From CAZSLZ01 sp964607865 (GTDB taxonomy: Bacteria > Vulcanimicrobiota > JAJTBE01 > CAZSLZ01): DNA of 14,238 nucleotides. The notes beneath the pieces were generated by a model. The model ran no database searches, was not told the origin of the DNA, and saw only the letters and a list, made by a program, of their open reading frames with translations. The stretch lies in the NCBI GenBank assembly GCA_964607865.1, contig CAZSLZ010000088.1:1-14238 (forward strand), written 5' to 3'. Of this stretch, positions 1 to 5,760 are shown one piece after another. Position 1 is the stretch's first letter. Every line of letters begins with the position of its first letter. Made by a program: the position numbers and the translations under genes.

Positions 1-2
1 CG

Positions 3-1016
3 AGAATTGTGGCTCTTATTGGAGGAGTCATTTATGGCCTGTGTTATATCTTCTCTTCCTACTCAATAGGGTCGTTCACGCAAATACTTATTGGTACGGG
101 CATCCTTGTGGGTGCCGGTATTGGTTTTGGTTATGTGTGCCCTCTTTCCACCTGTGTAAAATGGTTTCCAAAATATAAAGGGCTGGTAACGGGTATATCC
201 GTTGCCGGTTTCGGCGGCGGGGCCATATTGCTCTCATCTTTTGCTAATTCACTTTTAAAACAGGGGTTAAATGTTCTCGAAGTTTTTTACAAGGTCGGTT
301 TATACAGTGGTTTAATTATAATTTTCTGCGCTTTATTTTTATCTCTTCCCGGAGAAACTTCTGATGATAAAAAACAGAAGGCAATTCCTCTGGCTGAGTT
401 ATTAAAGCAGAAAAAATTCTGGACTCTGTTTCTGGGAATGTTTGCCGGCACTTTTTCGGGGCTTCTTGTAATTGGCAATATACAGCATATGGCTGTTTCA
501 GCCAACTTGAGCCCCCAGACAGCTTTGTTTGCTATAAGTGCCCTCTCCATCGGCAATGCAGCGGGCCGCCTTTCATGGGGTGCATTATCCGATAGATTAA
601 AGAAAAAGGTTATTCCATTGTCCCTTCTTTTCCTGGGAATTGTTATTCTTCTACTCATACCCTCTGCATTCTCAGCTCCGTTTTTCCTGCTTACAGCAGG
701 AGCTGTCGGCTTTGGCTTCGGTGGCTGTTTTGTTATATATACAGCTAACACTGCAGAAAGATATGGCGTAAATGCAATCAGCAGCGTTTATCCTCTGGTA
801 TTTCTGTCTTATGGGTTGTCGGGTATCCTTGGGCCAACCCTGGGAGGATATTTCTATGACTTAACAGGCAACTACATAACTTCAGTGTTGATAGCTGCCT
901 TTGTGATCTTCAGTGGGCACACAGGAATTTATCTTATGGAAAGCTCCAGAAAACCGTCTGCAACTCCGGTGCCGGTTAAAACAATTACCGAGTTGCCGGA
1001 AGCTTTAGCGGAATGA
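3..1016 (+). CDS. MFS transporter, OFA (oxalate/formate antiporter-like) family, 5' partial
   Basis: This is an integral membrane transporter of the major facilitator superfamily. The reading frame is open to the left edge, so the N-terminus (probably the first one or two membrane helices) lies outside the window. What remains is about ten hydrophobic segments separated by short loops. The glycine-rich stretch after FPKYKGLVTGISVAGFGGGA (about residues 58-77) and the inter-helix loop GRLSWGALSDRLKKK (about 189-203) match the MFS loop signatures and most resemble the OFA branch, which includes oxalate:formate antiporters and many uncharacterised monocarboxylate carriers. The substrate cannot be read from the sequence. 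The C-terminus is a short hydrophilic Pro/Thr-rich tail. No convincing intrinsic terminator follows the stop; the next 490 bases hold no gene. Family assignment is firm, subfamily moderate. Confidence 0.88.
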   Translation, partial: RIVALIGGVIYGLCYIFSSYSIGSFTQILIGTGILVGAGIGFGYVCPLSTCVKWFPKYKGLVTGISVAGFGGGAILLSSFANSLLKQGLNVLEVFYKVGLYSGLIIIFCALFLSLPGETSDDKKQKAIPLAELLKQKKFWTLFLGMFAGTFSGLLVIGNIQHMAVSANLSPQTALFAISALSIGNAAGRLSWGALSDRLKKKVIPLSLLFLGIVILLLIPSAFSAPFFLLTAGAVGFGFGGCFVIYTANTAERYGVNAISSVYPLVFLSYGLSGILGPTLGGYFYDLTGNYITSVLIAAFVIFSGHTGIYLMESSRKPSATPVPVKTITELPEALAE

Positions 1017-1081
1017 TTAATATGCAAATTTCCAAAAATTTCTATGATTGTTGAAAGAAAAAACGAAATCTATGCAAAAAT

Positions 1082-1270
1082 CGTCATAACGAGCATCTGC
1101 AGGATGCGTGGCGATCTCTCCCCATTTGGAATGGGGGGACATGTTGTTCGAATTAGGTTTTTTTAACCCGGCAAAAGATCCAGTTGCTCACGGACTCAAG
1201 GCAAGTGGGTTGGGAACCAACCCTATCTATACTGAGATTGCCGCGGTTTCTCCAGAACCTTGCAATGACG
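1082..1270. repeat. Degenerate interspersed repeat with 37-bp imperfect inverted ends
   Basis: The left arm (1082-1118, beginning cgtcataacgag and ending gcgatctc) and the reverse complement of the right arm (1234-1270, beginning cgtcattgcaag and ending gcaatctc) align without gaps over 37 bases, with 26 identities by hand count. The outer cgtcat and inner atctc blocks are conserved. The interior holds two perfect 7-bp hairpins, ccccatt/aatgggg (1120-1136) and gggttgg/ccaaccc (1207-1223). From memory, short elements with ends like cgtcattgcgag...gcaatctc are scattered through many anaerobe genomes; I could not search. Open frames crossing it have no ribosome binding site and no protein character. 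Probably a decayed non-coding mobile repeat (MITE/REP-like). Confidence 0.6.
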
Positions 1271-1288
1271 GGCTTCAGTCAGGTTGTT

Positions 1289-1306
1289 CGTCATCACGAG
1301 CATCCG
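1289..1306 (+). repeat. Partial third copy of the repeat end
   Basis: The bases cgtcatcacgagcatccg match the start of the left arm at 1082 (cgtcataacgagcatctg) at 16 of 18 positions in the same orientation. It lies only 18 bases outside the right arm, so two elements may have landed in tandem or one may be partly duplicated. Similarity fades after about 18 bases. Confidence 0.45.
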
Positions 1307-1434
1307 GCTTCTAAAACCATCTGGGCTCTTGTTGTTAATAACCACTTGATAGCAATAAACAACTTTTATTTTGTAAAATAATGGCCTGTAAGCTGGGAAA
1401 GAGGTGGAAGTCTGTATTAGTTTTATATTACAAA

Positions 1435-1477
1435 AACCTCCAGAGTGGTTTGAAACTTGAATACTATTCCGGAGGTT
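1435..1477 (-). terminator. Weak candidate terminator of the small exported protein gene
   Basis: Read on the minus strand, a 7-bp stem (aacctcc...ggaggtt) ends directly in a TTTTT run. The 29-base loop contains a smaller gaata/tattc stem, so the structure would be branched. It lies about 28 bases past the stop codon. The long loop makes this tentative. Confidence 0.3.
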
Positions 1478-1504
1478 CTTAAGATTTCTGGGCAGGTTTG
1501 TATT

Positions 1505-1846
1505 TTAGTAAGTCCTCAATACTTCTATTTCATTTGCATTTATATGAAATGTAAAGGTCATTCCGCCTTTAACCCCAATTATCCATCCGGGTTGAATTCT
1601 TCGCCAGTCGAAAGGCCGGCCGTCTTTGGTAACCCTGGTGTTTCCGTCAACTTTTACATACCCCAGGGTTCTCATCGGATCATCCACACCGGTTACTTCA
1701 ATATGATCCTTTCCGGGCTCCACTTTAACAACTTTTAATCTTTTTCGAATTATTATTAACTGGCCCTGAGCATAGGGAAGTACTATGAATGCCAAAAACA
1801 ATACCAGCACTACAATAAACAATTTTCTGCTTCTAAAGAATGACAT
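1505..1846 (-). CDS. Small exported or membrane-anchored beta-rich protein (DUF5666-like?)
   Basis: A 113-residue protein of unknown function. The first 28 residues are a classic Sec signal: basic start MSFFRSRK, hydrophobic core at residues 9-24, and a possible cleavage site after AQG (28). The mature part of about 85 residues alternates hydrophobic and polar residues (KVVKVEPGKDHIEVTGV, YVKVDGNTRVTKDG, IQPGWIIGVKGG), a pattern like the small beta-barrel modules of the DUF5666/OB-type class, in which VDGNTRITKDG-like turns are common. There is no cysteine and no visible catalytic motif. The ATG start follows an AGGGGG ribosome binding site at 8 bases. The gene is divergent from the MscS gene. 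The domain comparison is from pattern memory; a simple lipid-free secreted structural protein is equally possible. Confidence 0.72.
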   Translation of the reverse strand: MSFFRSRKLFIVVLVLFLAFIVLPYAQGQLIIIRKRLKVVKVEPGKDHIEVTGVDDPMRTLGYVKVDGNTRVTKDGRPFDWRRIQPGWIIGVKGGMTFTFHINANEIEVLRTY

Positions 1847-1894
1847 ATTTATTCCCCCTTGTTGTTGCTCATTATTTAAAACAGTTCTATCGGC

Positions 1895-1925
1895 AATATA
1901 GTTCCTTTTTTTTCACAAGCTTCAA
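1895..1925 (-). promoter_or_regulatory. Possible minus-strand promoter for the small exported protein gene
   Basis: On the minus strand, TTGAAG (1925-1920) and TATATT (1900-1895) are separated by 19 bases and would start transcription about 40 bases before the ATG at 1846. Spacing is slightly long and the region is AT-rich, so this is tentative. Confidence 0.3.
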
Positions 1926-1928
1926 AAG

Positions 1929-1952
1929 AACAAATTTGATGGAAAATTTGTT
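1929..1952. promoter_or_regulatory. Perfect 9-bp inverted repeat, candidate operator
   Basis: aacaaattt and aaatttgtt are perfect inverted arms around a 6-base spacer (gatgga). The site lies in the divergent gap, 30 bases before the MscS GTG start, where a dimeric regulator could bind. There is no T-run, so it is not a terminator. AT-rich palindromes do arise by chance. Confidence 0.4.
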
Positions 1953-1982
1953 ATATTCGATGATATAAAATACGGAGAGAAG

Positions 1983-2852
1983 GTGGATGTTATTATTGCC
2001 CAGACAGAAAATTTAAGCGACGGTGTCGGAAAGATACTAAAGGTGGAAGCATTGCAGAAACTGGCGGAACAGGTAGTTGATTTTCTGCCGAATTTTTTAA
2101 CATCGTTATTGATACTTCTGATATTCTACATTCTTTTAAGAGTTGTGCTTAAGATTGCCGAATCGACTATGGAAAGTTTGAACTGGGAAAAGGCTGTTCA
2201 GCAGTTATTGGTTGGTGTTTTAAAGGCAACCATAATTGCTTTTGCCATTATTACTGCGGCAGGGCAGTTGGGAATTAACGTTGCTTCGTTACTGGCTGGC
2301 CTTGGTGTCGCGGGCCTGGCAATCAGTTTTGCCGCCAAGGATTCCCTGGAAAATTTGATAGCTGGGGTAACCATATTGGTGGATAAGCCTTTCAGGGTAG
2401 GGGACCTGGTGGAATATGACAATAGCTTTGGTTATGTAGTTAATATTACTTTAAGGACCACAAGAATAAGAACCATTGAAAATTATATTGTGGTGGTTCC
2501 CAACTCCAAAATGGTCAGCTCGGTAATTACCAATCGCAGTTTAACCACCAACACCAATGTTTTTTTTGAGGTGGGTATCGGATATGAAAGCGATATTGAC
2601 CGGGCGAGGAAAATTGCCCTGGAAACCCTGGATAATGATGAGCGTGTTTTAAATACACCTGAACCTGCTGTGGTTGTGAAGGATCTGGGTGATTCATCAG
2701 TCAATTTGAGGGTTAAATTCACAGTGGCGGATCCTGCCCTGGAAATACCCATGCGGTTTGAATATATTGAAAAAGTGAAAAAAGCCTTTACTACCCAGGG
2801 TATAAATATACCGTTTCCCATAAGAACCGTATATTTGAACAAATCGGAATAA
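1983..2852 (+). CDS. mscS: MscS-family mechanosensitive ion channel
   Basis: A 289-residue small-conductance mechanosensitive channel, close to the usual MscS length. It should form a membrane heptamer that opens under high tension and releases solutes on osmotic downshock. Three hydrophobic helices are visible at about residues 36-57, 77-97 and 100-130. The third has the Ala/Gly-rich packing pattern of the pore helix (SLLAGLGVAGLAISFAAKD followed by SLENLIAGV). The beta domain follows with KPFRVGD (136-141) and VVVPNSKMVSSVITNRS (170-186), both hallmark MscS segments, and then the mixed alpha/beta C-terminal vestibule. The start is GTG, supported by GGAGA at 1974-1978; no in-frame ATG lies nearby. 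A strong terminator follows, so it is probably a single-gene unit. The symbol indicates family membership only. Confidence 0.92.
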   Translation: MDVIIAQTENLSDGVGKILKVEALQKLAEQVVDFLPNFLTSLLILLIFYILLRVVLKIAESTMESLNWEKAVQQLLVGVLKATIIAFAIITAAGQLGINVASLLAGLGVAGLAISFAAKDSLENLIAGVTILVDKPFRVGDLVEYDNSFGYVVNITLRTTRIRTIENYIVVVPNSKMVSSVITNRSLTTNTNVFFEVGIGYESDIDRARKIALETLDNDERVLNTPEPAVVVKDLGDSSVNLRVKFTVADPALEIPMRFEYIEKVKKAFTTQGINIPFPIRTVYLNKSE

Positions 2853-2867
2853 ATGGCCAGGGTTTTG

Positions 2868-2908
2868 TATAAGTTCTTTCTTTAATAAGAGGAACTTATA
2901 TTTTTTTT
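2868..2908 (+). terminator. Intrinsic terminator after the MscS gene
   Basis: A perfect 9-bp stem, tataagttc (2868-2876) with gaacttata (2892-2900), is followed immediately by eight T residues (2901-2908). A short inner ctt/aag pairing extends it. It separates the channel gene from the following stress operon. Confidence 0.88.
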
Positions 2909-2951
2909 GTCAGGTTTGTAATGTTACACAGAAATTATGAGGTGATTATTT

Positions 2952-3488
2952 GTGAAGATGAAAAATAAAAGCGTTGCTGTATTTGTAGAAAAAATGTATG
3001 AGGATATTGAATTGTGGTACCCTTATTACCGAATGAAAGAAGAGGGCGCCAGGGTTACTTTAATAGGCCCTGAAAAAAATGAAACATATACCGGCAAACA
3101 TGGAATGAAAGCTCAGTCCGATATCTCCATTGATGAAGCAAAAACTTCAGATTATGACTTATTAATAGTTCCCGGCGGTTATTCTCCTGATTTTATGAGA
3201 AGAAATAAAAAAATGGTTCGGTTTGTTAAAGATATGCACGAACAGGGCAAACACGTGGCTGCCATATGCCACGGCGCCTGGATGCTGGCTTCTGCAGATA
3301 TACTGAAAAACAAAAAAGTAACCAGTTTCTTTTCGATTCAGGATGATTTAAAGCATGCAGGGGCGCAGTGGGTGGATCAGTCCTTTGTAAGCGATAACCG
3401 CATATTGACTTCCCGTTTTCCCCAGGATCTGCCTGATTTCTGCCGGGGTATTATTGAGGCGGCAACCCGGCAGCCCGCGGGTGTATAA
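2952..3488 (+). CDS. DJ-1/PfpI family protein (glutamine-amidotransferase-like fold)
   Basis: A 178-residue cytoplasmic protein of the DJ-1/ThiJ/PfpI superfamily, close to PfpI length. It carries the family's N-terminal motif YEDIELWYPYYRMKEEG (16-32) with the conserved acidic residue at E17, the LIVPGG strand-turn (71-76), and the nucleophile elbow AAICHGAW (103-110) with Cys106 followed by His107. Family members act as intracellular proteases, glyoxalases/deglycases or chaperones; the sequence cannot separate these. The GTG start at 2952 is preferred over the ATG at 2958 because the GAGGTGATT ribosome binding site lies 7 bases upstream. It is the first gene of an apparent operon, 32 bases before the flavoprotein gene and upstream of superoxide reductase, which suggests a role in oxidative or carbonyl stress (inference). 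Confidence 0.9.
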   Translation: MKMKNKSVAVFVEKMYEDIELWYPYYRMKEEGARVTLIGPEKNETYTGKHGMKAQSDISIDEAKTSDYDLLIVPGGYSPDFMRRNKKMVRFVKDMHEQGKHVAAICHGAWMLASADILKNKKVTSFFSIQDDLKHAGAQWVDQSFVSDNRILTSRFPQDLPDFCRGIIEAATRQPAGV

Positions 3489-3520
3489 TTTGATAACCGA
3501 TTGTATAGAGGTGTATAACA

Positions 3521-4876
3521 GTGAAATATGATTATGATATTATTGTGATAGGGAGCGGAGTTGCGGGGTCCACAGTCGCTCGCAGGTGCGCCGGTGCCGG
3601 CTGGAAGACTGCAGTTGTTGATAACCGGCCTCTGGGGGGAACATGTTCTCAGCGGGGGTGTGACCCCAAAAAGGTTCTGTATGAAGCTGCGGATATTGTG
3701 AGAAGAAGCCAGATGCTGGAGCACCATGGAATTTCCCGAACTGCGGGAATCGACTGGAAAGACCTTATGAGGTTCAAGAACAGTTTTACAAGAAGTATTC
3801 CTGAAGATACCCGTGAAAACTTTGAGGATAAGGGAATTGACATTTACAGGGGAACTGCATCCTTTACCGGAAATAATTCTATATGGATAAATACTGAAGA
3901 AATTTCAAGTTCAAAATTTGTAATTGCTACCGGATCATCTCCCAGAAAGTTGGGCATTCCAGGTGAAGAAAACCTGGCCTATAGTGATGATTTTTTAAAG
4001 ATGGAAGACATGCCCAATCAGATTGTGTTTCTGGGCGGTGGTTACATTTCATTTGAGTTTGCTTTTATTGCCAAAATGGCAGGCTGCGAGAACGTAACCA
4101 TACTGGAAGAAGCTCCTCAGCCCCTGGGTAATTTTGATTCGTACCTGGTAGAAAAATTGCTTAAAATCTGCAATGAAATTGGCATTAATGTGGTAGTTAA
4201 TTTCAAGATAAATACCATAAAGAAAGAATGCAAATTCTATAAGATAGACGGCGAATTTGACTCTACCGATAAAAGGATATTCAAAACACTTATGGTGGTT
4301 CATGGCGCAGGGCGCACTCCAAACATTGATAAACTGAACCTGGAAAAGGCAAATGTGGATTACAACAAAAAAGGCATAATTGTAAATCAAAAAATGCAGA
4401 GTGTTTCAAATAAATCAATTTATGCTGCCGGCGATGTAACAGCTCGTGGCAAGAAGTTAACACCGGTGGCGGCTCTTCAGGGAAGTACCATTGCCGATAA
4501 CCTGCTTGATGGAGATAAAAGCAGGGCAAGTATGAATAATGTGCCTTTTGTGCTATTCACGATTCCTCCACTGGCGTCGGTGGGAATTACCGAAGATGAG
4601 ATTGATGACAAATCAGAAGTTACAATTATACAACAGGATACTTCCGATTGGTTTTCATCCCGTCGAATCGGGTTGAACCATTCGGGATACAAAATCATTA
4701 CTGACAGGGAAGGGCATGTAATTCTGGGAGCCCATATTCTGGGCCATAACTCCCAGGAAGTTATCAATCTCGTTGCCCTGGCAATGAAACATGGGCTCAG
4801 GATTGATCAACTGGAAAATACCATATTTACTTATCCGAGTAAGACCTCGGATTTTAAAAGTATGGTTAAAGCATAA
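3521..4876 (+). CDS. FAD/NAD(P)-dependent disulfide-reductase-like flavoprotein with variant C-terminus
   Basis: A 451-residue member of the glutathione/mercuric reductase and dihydrolipoamide dehydrogenase family. In order: FAD-binding GSGVAGS (11-17); redox-active disulfide in GGTCSQRGCDPKK with Cys42 and Cys47; the ATG motif IATGSSP (135-141); the NAD(P)-binding loop LGGGYISFEF (171-180); the second FAD motif YAAGD (301-305); and a C-terminal dimerisation domain. The C-terminal HPTxxE motif that normally supplies the catalytic base is replaced by TYPSKTS: Tyr438 stands where His is expected and Ser443 where Glu is expected. It may therefore reduce quinones, an electron carrier or a metal rather than act as a classical disulfide reductase. 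The start is GTG with AGAGG upstream. It lies 18 bases before superoxide reductase, so it could feed electrons to that enzyme (inference). Confidence 0.9.
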   Translation: MKYDYDIIVIGSGVAGSTVARRCAGAGWKTAVVDNRPLGGTCSQRGCDPKKVLYEAADIVRRSQMLEHHGISRTAGIDWKDLMRFKNSFTRSIPEDTRENFEDKGIDIYRGTASFTGNNSIWINTEEISSSKFVIATGSSPRKLGIPGEENLAYSDDFLKMEDMPNQIVFLGGGYISFEFAFIAKMAGCENVTILEEAPQPLGNFDSYLVEKLLKICNEIGINVVVNFKINTIKKECKFYKIDGEFDSTDKRIFKTLMVVHGAGRTPNIDKLNLEKANVDYNKKGIIVNQKMQSVSNKSIYAAGDVTARGKKLTPVAALQGSTIADNLLDGDKSRASMNNVPFVLFTIPPLASVGITEDEIDDKSEVTIIQQDTSDWFSSRRIGLNHSGYKIITDREGHVILGAHILGHNSQEVINLVALAMKHGLRIDQLENTIFTYPSKTSDFKSMVKA

Positions 4877-4894
4877 TAAACAGGAGGACTAAAA

Positions 4895-5302
4895 ATGGAA
4901 CTTTTAAAATCAAAATTAGGTGACCACATTCAAACCGATAACTGGAAAGACGAAAAACACGTACCCGTAATAGATTGCAGTGACAAGGTAGAATCAGGAA
5001 AAATGTTTGACGTTTCGGTAACCCTGGGAAAGGAAATCGCCCATCCCAATACCACCGAGCACCATATCCAGTGGCTGGCGCTCTACTTTCTGCCCGACGG
5101 CGAAAAAAACTTGTACACCATCTGTAAGTTTGACTGCAACGCTCACGGTGCATCCACAAAGGGCCCCGATGAAGGGCCGGTTCATACCAATCATTCCTTC
5201 ACAACTAAAATGAAAACCACCAGGAAAGGAACTCTTTTCTCAATGGCCTACTGCAACATCCATGGCTTATGGCAATACAGCAGGGATATTGAACTGGAAT
5301 AA
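4895..5302 (+). CDS. sor: Superoxide reductase (neelaredoxin/desulfoferrodoxin family, center II only)
   Basis: A 135-residue cytoplasmic non-haem iron enzyme that reduces superoxide to hydrogen peroxide without releasing oxygen, typical of anaerobes. The Fe(His)4Cys site is readable: EKHVPVI with Glu20, Lys21 and His22; His50 and His56 in HPNTTEHHIQW, with the six-residue spacing of characterised enzymes; and Cys120/His123 in YCNIHGLWQ. Glu20 and Lys21 correspond to the pair that occupies and guides the sixth ligand position. There is no N-terminal desulforedoxin (center I) domain, so it is the one-iron type and needs an external donor, usually rubredoxin; none is encoded in this window. A CKFDC pair (77, 81) is additional. 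The ribosome binding site is AGGAGG, 8 bases before ATG. It is the last gene of its operon, with a strong terminator after it. Confidence 0.92.
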   Translation: MELLKSKLGDHIQTDNWKDEKHVPVIDCSDKVESGKMFDVSVTLGKEIAHPNTTEHHIQWLALYFLPDGEKNLYTICKFDCNAHGASTKGPDEGPVHTNHSFTTKMKTTRKGTLFSMAYCNIHGLWQYSRDIELE

Positions 5303-5327
5303 AACAGGTTGATTATTAAATGAATTA

Positions 5328-5357
5328 AATAGGCGGCAAAAACCGCCTATTTCTTTT
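5328..5357 (+). terminator. Intrinsic terminator of the superoxide reductase operon
   Basis: A perfect 9-bp stem, aataggcgg/ccgcctatt, with a 6-base loop is followed by ctttt. It closes the three-gene operon and separates it from the ArsR gene. Confidence 0.88.
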
Positions 5358-5407
5358 ATAAAAAGGATTTAGATTAATTTGGCTTAATAAATAAAAAGGT
5401 GATTGTG

Positions 5408-5734
5408 ATGCATAAAGTTAGTGATTATCTGGTTGATTTACAGGCAAATGCCTTTAAGGCCCTGGCGCACCCCACCAGGGTTCATATTATACATTTGCTA
5501 CAGAACGGCCCTCTTTGTGTGTGTGAAATTGTGGAGGAGCTGGAGGAGGAATATGCCAACGTTTCCCGGCATCTTTCAAAACTTTCCAATGCCAGCCTGG
5601 TTTCCAGCGAACGCCGGGGCACCAGCATGTATTATTCACTGGATTGTAAATGCATATTGGGGTTTATACAATGCCTCAGCGGTTTTCTTGTAGAAAAGGA
5701 AAAGCAACGGGCTGAAAAAGCAAAAAATTTATAA
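5408..5734 (+). CDS. ArsR/SmtB-family winged-helix repressor with CxC motifs
   Basis: A 108-residue DNA-binding repressor. AFKALAHPTRVHIIHLLQNG (15-34) is the standard ArsR opening; the recognition region is YANVSRHLSKLSNASLVSSERRG (49-71), followed by the wing and TSMYYSL. Cys37 and Cys39 in PLCVCEI sit where ArsR-type sensors carry their CVC metal/metalloid ligands, and a second CxC (Cys80, Cys82) plus Cys89 lies near the C-terminus. A thiol-based sensor for As(III), another soft metal, or oxidation is therefore likely. The ATG at 5408 is preferred over the in-frame GTGs at 5399 and 5405 because AAAGGTGAT (5396-5404) is spaced correctly before it. It is a single gene between two terminators; no arsenic or metal efflux gene is adjacent, so its target is unknown. 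Regulation of the neighbouring stress operon is possible but unproven. Confidence 0.88.
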   Translation: MHKVSDYLVDLQANAFKALAHPTRVHIIHLLQNGPLCVCEIVEELEEEYANVSRHLSKLSNASLVSSERRGTSMYYSLDCKCILGFIQCLSGFLVEKEKQRAEKAKNL

Positions 5735-5736
5735 TT

Positions 5737-5760
5737 AAAACGGGCAATTGCCCGTTTTTT
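5737..5760. terminator. Bidirectional terminator between convergent genes
   Basis: The palindrome cgggcaattgcccg (5741-5754) is flanked by AAAA on the left and at least six T on the right, so it can stop transcription both from the ArsR gene (plus) and from the phosphatase gene (minus). The minus-strand stop codon abuts it. Confidence 0.88.

Larger units (their letters stand above)
1017..1504. other. Gene-free intergenic stretch
   Basis: About 490 bases between the transporter stop and the end of the small exported protein on the other strand. The middle holds the degenerate repeat at 1082-1306. I see no protein-coding frame with a ribosome binding site here. Near the right end, a weak inverted repeat (1435-1441 with 1471-1477, aacctcc/ggaggtt) is followed on the minus strand by five T residues and could terminate the minus-strand gene, but its loop is 29 bases long. 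Confidence 0.6.

Noticed and set aside
287..751. A 154-codon minus-strand frame inside the transporter gene
   Set aside because: It lies wholly opposite the MFS gene, with Pro/Arg-rich composition and no domain.
1108..1381. Two overlapping small plus-strand frames (about 65-68 codons)
   Set aside because: Both run through the degenerate inverted repeat, lack ribosome binding sites and have no protein-like composition.
1457..1738. A 93-codon plus-strand frame
   Set aside because: It overlaps the minus-strand gene at 1505-1846, which has a clear signal peptide and ribosome binding site; the plus frame has neither.
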